Shown here piece after piece: positions 22,201 through 33,785 of a DNA stretch of 64,000 nucleotides. The stretch spans positions 2,419,442 to 2,483,441 of the forward strand of contig JAJEKV010000063.1 in the NCBI GenBank assembly GCA_021234155.1, given 5' to 3'. Position 1 is the stretch's first letter. Each line of letters begins with the position of its first letter. Made by a program: the position numbers and the translations under genes. The stretch is from Isoetes taiwanensis. Taxonomy: Eukaryota > Streptophyta > Lycopodiopsida > Isoetales > Isoetaceae. Below the pieces are notes generated by a model that did no database searches, had not been told where the DNA came from, and saw nothing but the letters and a program-made list of their open reading frames with translations.

Positions 22201-24937
22201 CTGTTGATAACTGCTAGTGAAGACTGTACCTGTCGTATATGGTCATCAGATGGGAAGCACTTGGGCACATTGAAAGGGAAGTATCCTGTAAGTTAACTCC
22301 TAATCTAATTTCTGATATTGTCTCTGTTGTTTTCTGCTAGTGGCCGTGGTATATGGCGCTGTGTTTACGATCCTGAAGCTGAATTGGTTGTCAGTGTTGG
22401 TGCTGATGCTTCAATCAAGTGCATTCCTTAGCTTCTTGGGGGAAGCAACAGGAAGTGATTGAAAATGGAGAAACTACTCATACAAACTTCTTCCATATTA
22501 CACTCCATGATGTTACATCCAAATCCGAAGAGTATTTAAACAGGTGTTCTTCTTACTGGATAGAATGCATCCTACTTTCTTAATTTTGATCAAGAGTTTG
22601 GCTATTTTGATATATATTATAACTCCGCATTATTTGTTATTCTTCAAATGGACAGCAAGAGTGAATACATACGATGTCTGCAGTTTGCAGGGCCATGGTG
22701 CTTATATGTTGCCACCAACCATGGCTTTCTTTACCATGTAAGTTTACTCAATCTAGGGAAAGGAGAGTGGACGGAGCTTTTGCATGGAAGCAATAATAGC
22801 CCAATTCTGTGCATGGATCTGCTGGCTTTGGAGGATGTATTAGTAGCAGCTACTCAGGAGGAACTTGTTGCCTGTGGAAATGGGCAAGGGGAGGTCATGG
22901 TTGTAAGGGTGCAATGCAGCCAAACTATTGTAAAAGTGATTCAAAGTTATCAGTGGATTGCAGAAAAGGAAAGGCAACTTCTAGGAGTTTTCTGTTGTAA
23001 GCGTTTAGGGCCCAGGTATTGTATCAATTCCTTCCATAATAGACATAGGCTCATGTGAGGCCTACTGGCAATGTTGATCGTTTTGGTCTAGTCTTTAGGT
23101 ATGTCTTTACTGCAAATCCAGAAGGGAAGATACACATCTGGCTTTTGGATCAGATACCTGAGAGATGCGGGGATTGTGATTTTGTGAGCAAAGAGTGCAA
23201 ACCAAAGTTATTGGCAATTTTGGAATCTTTTTGTCCTTCAAAAATGGTCCAAGGGCAATTGAATGCCACAATATTTCCACGTTGATCACCACAAACAATG
23301 AGCTGCAGCCAAGAAGTTATTCGGTCGTTATTCAAAAGAACTTTACTTAGCACTTATCAGCCCGCTACTTGAAGAAAAAACTAACAAATAAAATAAATCC
23401 CAAGAAAGCAAGGAGCTCGCATTTGTAACCAGGAATTCGGGAGTTGGTTACCTCATGTTCCCAGCTTGTTTGTAAATGTGGTATCATTTAAAGGGGCCCA
23501 TGGAATATCTGCTGTTGCTAGCGTAGCTTTATCTGCCGCAATTCCAGGCAAACAATGCCAATTAATATCTGTAGGTATAGTTCAGTAACTTTCCTGTCTC
23601 CACTTGTAAGTACGAAGTAAATTACCCTTTTTGCAAATTGGTGCAGACAGGGCGGGATGGTTGCATTTGCAAGTTTTTATACGACAGTAGTACTCCTGTG
23701 GAAATGCTGGTTTGTGTACGTGTAGAAAGGATAAAGACACTGACTATGATCGAATCTACTCGAAGCGGAGAGGGACACTTATTCTAAAACTATCGCCAAT
23801 CGGCTTCACTTCATCGGATTTTATTTTAAGGGATTTAGAGAATGCGATTGAGGTATAAGCAATCAGTATATATGCTAGGTGTGTTGTTTAAAGTAATTAT
23901 CTTGATGCGGTGATGAGGTTTCCGTGTGGTGGATGGCGGAGACCACATTCACATTTTTCTTGCGCTATCCGTAGCTGCATCTTGCTTTGCATTTTTAAAG
24001 GTTTGTATTACATTTCATTAGCCATTTTAGCTGCTTGATTAATGGTGGCTCCAAAACTTTGTCCCGTGACCAAGGACCAAGTGATCTCGTGTATATCACA
24101 AATGGAAAAATTTGGAACAACTGCGTATAGAGGAAAGAAAGAGGAGTCCCTTACTACCGATATTAGATCGATTCACAAGCCATTTCATGGCAAAGAAATC
24201 AACTTCGATCTATTTTGTCCCCGTGGAGAGATAAGTGTAGCTCAAATCATGATATTAGTTGGATTGCTACAGTGTCGCGGGGATGGAACTGTTATGATAA
24301 GCGTGTATTTCTCGTTGAGCCTACCGAGGAAGCTTGCAATCTTTACTACCTTCGTGTAAATTATTAACATGGAAAATAAGAAATCGAGCAACCATTTCTC
24401 CGGCTTGCCACCGACGAAGATGTTTTTGCATATAGATATTTTGACACATTATCCGATAAACTCAATGTAACAATGACTCTTGATGAGCATGTTGGTGGAT
24501 CACCGTTCGTGCACTTGCATTGGTGGAGACAAGATAATTGCTTCCGGGAGGATCTTTTAGCTTGCTGTTCGATTAATTCTTTTGGAAACAGTCTAAACTC
24601 AAGCACTTTACACAATGAACCATCGATGTCGGCTCTTCTCTCTTCTGTAGAAGCGAAGGAAGTTGCAACATGTTGGTTTCTTGAATCATGTCTCCAGCAA
24701 AATGAGACGTTCAGAACATTGGAGAAATGCAACGATATTGAAATAAATAGCCTTCAAACTTCAAAATGGCTATCTACATATATTTATAGACCAGCTGTGG
24801 CTAACACGAAGTTTGCTATGAAGATTAATGATAATGCTGCACCTATTAATTCAGTTAAGTCAGAGGCAACATATGGTCTACCAAATGGCAGCATACTAAA
24901 TTCTGTAGCCAAGTGCAGCTTCTACATGTCAAAAAAT
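22201..24937 (+). pseudogene. WDR6-like WD40 (transducin) gene, decayed
   Basis: Plus-strand pieces match plant WDR6-type proteins in the right order. LITASEDCTCRIWSSDGKHL (22201-22287, donor GTAAGT) is followed after an AG at 22340 by GRGIWRCVYDPEAELVVSVG. KSEYIRCLQF...LYVATNHGFLYHVSL lies at 22655-22760, VFTANPEGKIHIWLL near 23105, and GISAVASVALSAA near 23500. TGRDGCICKFLYD appears near 23650, GGWRRPHSHF near 23930, FHGKEINF near 24183, and EHVGGSP / VRALALVETR near 24486. The last pieces are SVEAKEVATCWFLES and SKWLSTYIYRP near 24645-24790. Single-base shifts (near 22428, 24270, 24500) break it. WDR6 family members partner a tRNA 2'-O-methyltransferase, so an intact copy would act in tRNA modification. 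N-terminal exons are missing upstream. Confidence 0.7.
23218..23353 (-). other. Possible inverted segment inside the WDR6-like pseudogene
   Basis: On the minus strand this interval reads LQLIVCGDQRGNIVAFNCPW. In WDR6 proteins the equivalent VCGD-RGN strand follows soon after the FTA-P-G---LW strand, which here lies just upstream on the plus strand. The simplest reading is a small local inversion of about 130 bp. Chance similarity is possible. Confidence 0.4.
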
Positions 24938-26036
24938 TGAGAATAAAACACTACTAAATGCCGTAAAATACCTGATATACGAGGAGGGATAACTATGTGT
25001 TCCAGTGCTAAAACTGGAGTTCCATGGCATTCCAACACCGCAACCTCAAGCCTGCTCCCAATAACTTATTTATTTAGAATGACATCAATTTACATCATAC
25101 TTGAAAATTTTTACAATGCCAAGATGGCCTATATGTTAAAGGTTATTACCATGATTGGCTTTTAAGGTCAAACGCGTGCATTCTCAAACTTGCATCTGAG
25201 CTTGCTATTACAAGAAACGTGATAACCCCTCTGAGAAAATGACATCAGCATTAAGAACAGTTCTTGCTCAGTGTTCAGTTCGAATGGTTGAACTTACCTT
25301 GTTTTTGTATATTGGGTTGCGAAACCTGTAACAGCCAAATATCGCAAATCATCTGCTCTTTGAATCGGTGCTTCATGGCACTCACAATCTGATGCCATTT
25401 GCTCAGAACTGCCTGCAGCAATCACGATTCTTCAACTCAGATTGCCCAGAGCAGGTCTCTCCGGTTAGCCAGTTTCAAGAGTGGCTGCCCAACAACGAAA
25501 ACGACCGAGAGTTTACAGCCAATAACGGGTTTTGAGCAGTCATAGGCATATTTCAAGCATATACTGGCATATACCTATACTATGCCACAAACCCACATAA
25601 ACAAGGGTTTGCCCCCTTAGGGGCAACCCAAAAACTTAATAACACAACCTGAAGACATGATAAAATCAAATTTAGCAAAGTCTAGATACTTTTGAAAACA
25701 CATAACATGTCTATGCGGGCAAAAACCAATTTTGTTCTCCGGGCAAAAAGAAAGAAGGAAAAGTAATGGAGCTACGATGATATAAGTAAAGATATTTTTG
25801 GAGAGTGTTATGCCTATGACGGCATAGGCAAAGGCCAATTTTTTTCTCCAAATAAACAGGAATAAAACTGTGATATCAGACAAAACGAAAAAACCCAAGC
25901 CTATGAAAGCATAGGGAAGGACCAACTTTTTGACGAAGTACTTGCAGCGACTTTGTGAATTTGGCGCCCAAGGCTCTTCAAAATCTGGACAAAAAGTTAA
26001 ATAAGTCTTGGACAATAATTAGATAATCTTCAATAT
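24938..26036. other. Intergenic with a dispersed repeat and short hairpin units
   Basis: It contains the repeat copy at 25456-25634. At 25690-25930 lie about three degenerate units with the wording GGCAAA-(N)-CCAATTTTTTTCTCC, one of which includes a GCCTATGACGGCATAGGC hairpin at about 25811. No gene is supported. Confidence 0.45.
25456..25634. repeat. Dispersed repeat ending in a GC-rich hairpin, copy 1
   Basis: About 180 bp beginning CTCTCCGGTTAGCC and ending with the hairpin GGGTTTGCCCC-CTTA-GGGGCAACCC. It recurs at 49202-49380 in the same orientation. Shared landmarks are GACCGAGAGTTTACAGCCAA and CCCACATAAACAAGGGTTTG. Neither copy has terminal inverted repeats or coding capacity. Confidence 0.7.
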
Positions 26037-26639
26037 TGTCACGGTTCTATTGCGAATATCTATTGCGAAATATTCGCAATAGAACCGCCATTCTTTGGCA
26101 AGGGACGTTGCTATTTCGGGACTACCTTCTTCTATATATACTCTTCCTTTTCAGTTTTTCCCTTATCCGCGTTCTCTTGAGCTAGTTTCTCTACTCTATT
26201 CTGTTCCTTCTAGCTTCTTAGAGTTCTCCTTACCTTAGCTACTTTCATCTATTACTCCTAGAATTATTTCAGGGCAAGGTTAATATTCCGGCGGATGCCT
26301 CAATGCCGCTTTGCTTTTCTTGTTGCATGCAGTTCTGGTTGTTCTATGGCTTGTTTCCAGGTTGTTTGATCCTTTGAAATCCTAGATCTTGGTACTCCGA
26401 TGCCTGTGTTGTACTTTTGGACATGTTGGGCCATGTTTTTGCATTGCCGATTCCTTTCCTGGATCGTTTTTGGGATGCGCCCTTCTGTCGATGTGCTGTT
26501 GGCAGTGCCATGATGCTTTTGACAAATCTTGCCTGGCGCTAGCATTCTCATCTGTGACGGCAAACGGCAAAGCTTTAGGCAACGACAAGGGTTTAGGCAA
26601 ACGGCGAGGGTTTGATCATTTTTTGCTGGGTCCTCTGTT

Positions 26640-27370
26640 TCGGATTTGCTCTATGTAGCTATTTGGCAGCAAGATTTCTTGAACGGCATTCCTCCTCTGG
26701 TCTGGCTGCCGTTTCTAAAAATGGCTCAGGTAAACACTGGTTTCACTCTTCCAAGGTTAGATGTTTCTAGTATCTTTGTGATCCGTGGGCCATTGAAGCT
26801 ATATGAGTCGAGGCGGATTTGGCATAAAGTTAATAGAGCCCCAGAGCTTAAGGTTCTGATCTGCAATATCTCAGCCAAAGGTCTTCATATAATGGTTCTT
26901 GGTTGAACAATATGTCTACATCAGAAATTTGTTGCTCAGATGGATAAAGGGTTCCATATTCTTTTGCTGAGAGTTTCATGCCAAGAGCCCCTTTTTCTTC
27001 TTCTGTGAAAACCATTTGGATGCAACTGTTGCAGCCGGAAAATGTATACAGTAGTTGCGGATTCAGGATGGGGCGATGGTGAAGCCTTTGCTTACCATTC
27101 TGCACGCCCTTATAATCCAGGGATATACAAGGAGGTTCATGCTAAAAGCCCCCCTTATTTCTTCCATGAATGCCGTTGGATCCCAGACTCTAGTTCGTAA
27201 CCTGGCTTCACATATAGCGTTTTCGTGCTTGATGAGGATCTTGCAGTTCTTGGCTAGATGTGTATCAGATGCTACTCTTTCTGTCTCGGAGCTGTTGCAG
27301 CTAATTTTTACAGTGCTTGGAGCAATCCAGGATGGGAGAATTGCTTACCTTTCTACAAGGGCTTAACTTA
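26640..27370 (+). other. Possible captured gene fragment, unrecognised
   Basis: The plus strand reads protein-like text in shifting frames: VTTGFTL-type and LKLYESRRIWHKVNRAPELK near 26790, VVADSGWGDGEAFAYHSARP near 27045, YKEVHAKSPPYFFHECRW near 27125, and SYSVFVLDEDLAVLG near 27215. The segments continue each other across frames like a decayed exon set. I cannot name the family. Confidence 0.25.
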
Positions 27371-28244
27371 CTTATAGTCTTTGGAATTACAGGTTCGTAA
27401 TTTTTTCTCCCTTGTGGATTTCATTTTGTATTCTTGTTTCATTTAAGTTTAACAGATACAATCCATTATCTGATCTCTTCAAATTAATTTCTTTTCTTGT
27501 CTTCCGCTTTTGCTGCCCTGATTCTGAGTTTCTAGATGCATATCCCAAATCCCAAACACCCAACAGATTCTAGTTATTCACCTGCAGACTTCGATTCACT
27601 GCGTCAATCCCTGGATGAAGCCAATCCGTCTCAATCTTGACCGTGGATCTGTGTGCTAATTCGCCTGTTCGATTCTTCTCCTATTTCAAATCGTCCTGAT
27701 CCCACTTCCACCGACTTTTGCTTGCTACATCATTCCCTTTCCTTTCCTTTTATGTTCTATGGTTTCAGTGGTTAATGTACAGGTTGCATCTTACTAATAC
27801 TGATAGGTTCTTTCAGCTGCCATGACTTCCACATGCCCTTTCATTATCCGCAGGGACGTAATGGCTGCCCAATTCAATTTCTTCGATTCAATTTTATAGA
27901 ATTTTGTAGTCTTATGACATGAATGGATGAGATTTTGCATTGTTCCTTCTTGGTCTGTACCACCACAGATCATGGTCTTCAGATATATTCAAAATCCTTA
28001 CCATACAGTATGGTTTTATCTAGAGATTTGTTCGAATCTTTACTGAGGTGATCCATTTATCCAGTTTTCTGCTTTTTGCGACTGCTGTTACAAGCTTTTA
28101 ACTCGTTCTTAATCGCCGCAAACTGAGTTTCTCTATACTAGTTTTTAATCGCCGCAAACTGAGTTCCCAGTTTGTGCTATTCTCTAGAATGCTTTCAGCC
28201 CATATAACTATTGCACTGAGCTTTAGTTTTAATGATGCAAGCTA

Positions 28245-28312
28245 GTCTAATTGGTTAGTGCTTTGGTCTTGCATGATTTGTGTTATGGGTTCGAGTTGTG
28301 GTATTTGCATTG
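28245..28312 (+). repeat. tRNA-like / SINE-like segment (A box and B box)
   Basis: TAGTCTAATTGGTTAGTGC resembles a Pol III A box, and GGTTCGAGTTG 46 bases later resembles a B box, at the spacing of a tRNA gene. The arms do not form a clean cloverleaf, so this is more likely a tRNA-derived SINE relic than a tRNA gene. A second B-box-like copy with the same downstream text (TTCGAATCGTGCTGTTTGCA) lies near 28508. Confidence 0.3.
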
Positions 28313-31300
28313 AAGTTTTTAACATTTTTCTTAATTTTTTCTTTATGGTTCTTATGTATGTGCATTGACTCTTTATCAGTTTTTCTTGGTTTTCCTTTGT
28401 TATTCTTCTCAGTATATAAATTATTATCCATCAGTTGGACTCTCTAAGCCTACTCTTTTTTCTGGAGTCCTTTTATCTATAAATTCTTGTCATGGTATTT
28501 ACATTAGTTCGAATCGTGCTGTTTGCATTTGGTTTTTTAAATAGGGTTAGCCACTTTTACAATGCTTGTTGGCGTTGGAACTTTGTTTTGTAATAAGCCA
28601 TTTTTTTGGGCCTTGCATATTTGGTCTTGCCTGTCATTGAGATTTTCTTTTTAGATTAGATATTTATGTCATTTTTTCCATGCATATGGGCATCTACAAT
28701 CTTAGTCTATGGATGCCACATGTGAGTCATTTTATTAGGCATGGGATATCCCTCTATTCATGCCGTGGGGTGGTTCTAATAAATTGCATATGAAGTTTGA
28801 GTAAGGTGTGCATGTCATGATTTGTACACACGAGGTTGCATATGACGTCTGAGTGAGATGCCCATGGGGTGATTTGTACACATGATGTTGGGTCCATTCA
28901 TATAAAATGATTTATACGTTTAGTAGCCCAGACCATTAATTTTTTATGTTTGCCCATTTATTGGATTATTGTATGGCCATGCTTGGTTCATTTTTCCCTG
29001 TTACTAGACGTTCATGTCAAAGTTGTAGAATGCTTTTGATATGTCTGAAAGTGGTTTAGGATTAACGAGTATTTTGCCAAGGTTTCTAACTTCTTGTTTC
29101 TTGTGGCTAATGACTATGTTGAGGATCAACATTTATTTTTCTTGTTCTTTTATGCCATGTCTTAGGCCTTTACTAATTTCTAACTATCTATCTATCTCTG
29201 GAGTGATATTGGTTTCGTTATTACATTATTACACCATGCTACGTGAGTCTTAGCTCATTGATCTATTTGTTATAGTTTTTTCATGTTCTTACCATATCCG
29301 GAAACATGTATGCATTTTTGCACTAGTTTCTTTTGCCGCCCTTGCTAATATAGCTTGTTTTCCTATTGACATGGCCAGGTCACGTGCTTATGCCTGCCCT
29401 TATCTTGTTTTGCACTAGGATCTCAGTTGGTTGAAACCTTAGTATTAGCTTCTTTTGTTCTTTTAGTCTCATTTGTGGCATTGTTCAATTTAGTCTTTTG
29501 CTTCACATTAGTTTGTTCATGATGTTTGTTGATGTGCTCCATGTTCGTCCTTAGCTTTGCCTTGGTGGTTTTGCCAGTTTAGTCTTGGTCTTTTGTATCA
29601 CATTGTGATAGTTAGTCGATTTTTGCCTGTTGTCCTTTTTTCTTTAGATTGTTACATAGTTCCATTGATGCCACTATTTCAGTTGCTCCCTATTTTTTAT
29701 TAATTTTCATCCTTTCCATCTGTCTTTCTGCTTCATTGGTCCCAATTTGTTGTTAGTTAGCATCTTTGCTCCTTTACCCCATTAGTTCCATTTTTGTTCA
29801 TGGGCTATTTGCTAGCTGTTGTCACTCCTTGACTTTGCTTTGATGCTTCATTACACATACCTTAGTTTAACTGGATCTTCAATGGTCCATTCGTTTACAT
29901 GCTCACATGCATCACCTTTATTACTTTGTACTTGGTTAAATAGAACATTTGAGACATTTTGTTGTGTTTGTCCTAGTCCTCTTTTCTCGCCCCTTGTTAG
30001 CAAAGGTTTAGTTATGAGTGAGATATATGTTTCATGGCTTTGTGGAACAGTATCAATTAACGCATTTGTTTAGTAGTTGGTATTTTTTTTTATCTCTTTA
30101 GATTTTCTATAGTTTGGTTGAATGCTTGTATTGGTCATTAGTGGTGCAATAGTCTCTGGTAGTCACACTCTGTATCCATTATGGTAGTTGGTTTTGACCT
30201 CTTTAATGCGTTGATTCATTTATTTGACTATGGACATTGTTGTATTTATGGCCTATAGGTATCGAGCTTGTGACTCTTGGATCGTTCACTTATTTTTTCT
30301 ATTATCCTTGAAATGTTTTTGGTCTCGTTTTGCTCCATGCTGGGTGACTTTTAGCTCGACATTATGTGTTTGGAGATTCATACTAGGTGCACTCTTATTT
30401 CTTTGTTGTTCTTACCATCACCATAGATACATGCTTGCCCCGTCCTTATATTCATTTATGGTTAGATTTTATTTGCTCTCCATTGGTATATCTTGTTTTG
30501 TTTATGCTTTGTCTTAGTATTGCCATGGTCAAGGTATCACATGTATCAGCATTATCTTTATTTGGGCTAAGATCTTGGTACTACCTTCATTTCCTTCAAT
30601 CCTCTTTGTTTCATTGTTTAGTATATTTTTTTGCTCATTCTATTTGTCCTTGCAATTGTTTCCTAGTTCCCTTTTATCCTATTGTTTCATTTGTTCCCTT
30701 CTTTCATGCTACTTTATTGTAAGTTTGTTGTGCTTCATGGTTCCATAACATGTCAGCTCCTTTGCAGTTGTTCCCTTCTATGTTAAATTCTTTATCTCGA
30801 TCTGCTTTGCTCTTGTCCTCTGTGTTGCATTCGTCCTGTTGCTCCATGTACTCCATATTTTCTATAGCACTATTTTCTCATTAACTCCATTATCTCATTA
30901 TCCATTATTCGTGTCCAACTAGAGCTATTTTTCTTTGCTGAACATTCATTATGCGATATGGGTCGTTGTTCCATTACTCCTCTTTAGTATTCCGATTGGT
31001 CAATTTTGCCCTATTGCCTTGATTGTTGTATTTCATGCATTAATTTTTCTCATTTAGAGGTTCAATTTTATTTGTTCATTTGGCCGCACTTTCATCCTTT
31101 TGCGATTTGTCGCTTTGCTGCTGATTGTTTTCAGGTGTTTTGTTCTCGCTTGTTCATTGTTAGGAGTTCATTTTGGTTGGTTTGTTCCTTTTGTTTTTCG
31201 TTGTTTACTTTTGCTACTCTTGGTGCCGCATTCCACCTTATGCTCCATCCATTCTTCTTTTCTACCACCAAGTCCCTTTGCTTTGCTCCTCAATTGACTC

Positions 31301-31980
31301 CATTTAGTCTTGTCATTATCATTTGCTCCATTAATCCCACGTTTCCAATTTGTTTTTATCTACTCCTTTCCAGTTGTTCTACTCCTTCAGCAGTTCCTAT
31401 ATCCCATTGGCCTCATTTGCTCCTTTTGTCCTCTTTAGTCTCGCTCTTTTGCTCCCTTGATCTTAATTTGGCATCAGAGTTGCCTTGGACGTTTCGCGAG
31501 TTGCAATCCTTCGACTTTGCCTCATCAAGACGAATACACATACTTGGATCTCTTTTTGGCACTTCATTGAAGCCATTCATTTACATGGTCACAATTCATG
31601 TTGCATCCTTTTCCAGGTTTTGTCATGTTGCCAATTTTGTTCTTTTTACCTTTCTTTATTTTCTTTGTTCTCCATTTGGTACTTTGTCCCTACTGTTACA
31701 TTTTACTGCCCTTATGCTTTGTTTTATTTGAGTTCACTATTGCATTATCCATGCCATATTAGTTCAGTCCATACTCCAATGCTTTAACCTTTCCATCCTA
31801 ACTTTGTTTACTTTATTGGCCCCATTTGTTTCGTTTCTACCTTTTTTGCTCTTCATATTCCACCAGTTCCTTCGATCATGTTTGATTCATGTTTTACTAT
31901 CGTTTCGTCCTTTAGTCCCTTAAGCATCTATGTCTATTTTTTGTATTTTGTATTTGGTGTATTTTTAGTATTAGTGGTGG
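28300..31980 (+). other. Strongly T/C-skewed non-coding tract
   Basis: Thymine dominates the plus strand over about 3.7 kb, and adenine is scarce. This leaves long stop-poor frames only on the plus strand, including 31006-31731 and 31485-31787. Translations are Phe/Leu/Cys/Ser-rich with no domain, as expected from composition alone. Words like TTTGTTCC and CATTTGCTCC recur irregularly. I regard none of these frames as genes. Confidence 0.6.
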
Positions 31981-32043
31981 TTTTTGAGTTAGCTTCCTCT
32001 TCTGTCGGCTGATATATCTTGTGTCTAGGACCTTGCCATAGAA

Positions 32044-33149
32044 TGTCACGGTTCTATTGCGAAATATTCGCAATAGAACCGCCATTCTTTGGCAAGGGAT
32101 GTTGCTATTTCGGGACTACCTTCTTCTATATATACTCTTCCTTTTCAGTTTTTCCCTTATCGACGTTCTCTTGAGCTAGTTTCTCTACTCTATTCTGTTC
32201 CTTCTAGCTTCCCTTATCCCTCCCACCCTGACATGGTTCATTCTATGGTGTGGTCTACTGGTCTCCAATTTTTTATACATTTCTCTGATTTTATTCTCGG
32301 CATGGTGTTGTAGCCTCCTGGGCAATATCTATTTCAGTTTTCTCCTGCTTCTATATTCCACCAGTTTCGCTCGCCCTCCCTTCCTTGGTGAATTGTCTAC
32401 ACTTGATCGTGTCTGTTTTCCTGTTTGTTTCTATATTCTTTATGTGCATTCTTCATTTTTTCTCGGTGTGGCATGGTAGCCTCCGAGGCATACTTATCAT
32501 TCTTTCTCGGCGTGGCGATGTAACCTCCTAGGCAGCACTAATCGAATGTTTTTTCCCGTGATGGTCATTCCACGGATGGTTCTCGATTGGTCGGCTGTTG
32601 TTTCCTTCTCGGCGTGGCCCTGGAGCCTCCGAGTTTCACGCTAATTTTTATATTGCGCATTAGTGCTCGTTCTTTCTTGAAGCATCTAATTCCTTGACGG
32701 GTTATTTTCTTGTCAGCCTTAATTTTACAGGTTATTTTTTAAGGTCTTGTGGCTGCCAGAGTGCGCGGGGTCATACTTGCTTGGCGCAATGTTTTCAAGT
32801 TGTCTCTATTCGGGGTCGAGCATCGTCGGCATTCCTCGAGATCGTTGGGAGTGTTTCTCTTCAGGTTTTTCCTCAAAAGCTTAAAAGGACAGGGTTTCAT
32901 CCCCGTGAGAAGTCGTCACCAGTTTTTCTCACCTTTGCATAGACCAAACAGACAACCATCTGTTATCTTGTATTCTTTAGTTTCGTCGTGCTCTCGATGA
33001 TTGTCTAGTTTCGGAGCATTTAATTTTCAAGTTTTCAAAGTTTTCTACCCTTAGTAGGGGGATCAATTTGTACTCTATGATTTTACAAAGCTCAATCAGA
33101 ACACCACTTCACTTATCGGCTGATATATCTTGTGTCTAGGACCTTGCCA
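32044..33149 (+). mobile_element. 1.1-kb element with 5-bp TSD (TAGAA), same termini as its left neighbour
   Basis: It starts TGTCACGG with the same 14-bp terminal foldback (32050-32080), TATA region and leader as 26037-26217, and ends with the same tail finishing CCTTGCCA at 33149. TAGAA flanks it at 32039-32043 and 33150-33154. The interior differs completely from the neighbour. It holds four hairpin units of the type CTCGG-(N)-GCCTCCGAG, near 32296, 32462, 32506 and 32608. No coding capacity is seen. It looks like a solo LTR or short non-autonomous unit. Confidence 0.65.
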
Positions 33150-33154
33150 TAGAA

Positions 33155-33785
33155 TTTGCCATTAGTGTCATGTTACAGATATCATGTTACAAGTATAGTT
33201 CTTGCGACAGATTACTTGATCAGGTTATAGAATATAAACTATACTTTGTGTTGATGTCCACTTAAGCATATCCATTATAACTCCATGATAACTCCATGTC
33301 CATACTCTATTGGAGACGCATCCAATTTCCTAGACTTGTTAGGCCATTTCCCACCTCATTAACAAACAGATTAGCCTATGATTCAAGGACAAAATTACTT
33401 GAACTTGTGCTCAAAGGCTAATTTTGATCCATGTACTTGGCAAATCCACTCATTAATTTAACATATATTAACTTAAAATCTGCAATAATCTACCAAAATC
33501 TACAATAATCTGACAAAATATTACCATGTAATTGGGTCTTCAGCACAAGAAAATGCACTTTAGATTGCCGAAATAGGCTGGTAAATCTAGAATTGTTTAC
33601 ATTACAACTGAAGGGAATAGATCTTTGACACTTGAAATCTCAAGTAAAAAATAGTCAACCAACAGGGCTCAAACCTGTAGCAAAAAATACCTGGTTTTTT
33701 GGTGCCGATTTACTCCATGCAAACTGTCTGGTTCATCTAATTTGAACTGCCTGAACTATCTGGCCTCAGATAAACCTGCGAAATT
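33155..33785. other. Intergenic, nothing recognised
   Basis: AT-rich sequence between the tandem elements and the LINE tail. No open frame or repeat stands out. Confidence 0.5.

Larger units (their letters stand above)
26037..32038 (+). mobile_element. Large element sharing both termini with the adjacent 32044-33149 element
   Basis: It begins TGTCACGGTTCTATTGCG, with a terminal foldback in which GGTTCTATTGCG pairs with CGCAATAGAACC. A TATA box follows (TATATATACTC near 26137), then a shared leader to about 26217. It ends with the 34-bp tail TCGGCTGATATATC...CCTTGCCA (32005-32038). The same start (about 170 bp) and tail occur in the next element. The interior is non-coding: a gene-fragment-like part at 26640-27370, then a strongly T-rich part. 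The right flank is TAGAA, the left flank is AATAT, so no target duplication is seen for this copy. The TG...CA ends and a TATA box suggest an LTR-type unit, but the class is not certain. Confidence 0.55.

Noticed and set aside
31006-31731. 241-codon open frame, Phe/Leu-rich, on the plus strand
   Set aside because: It lies in the T-rich tract where lack of A removes stop codons; there is no domain, Met context or splice support.
26037-33149. One LTR element with 5' LTR at 26037 and 3' LTR at 32044
   Set aside because: The two units share only about 170 bp at the start and 34 bp at the end, not a whole LTR, and no polypurine tract precedes 32044.
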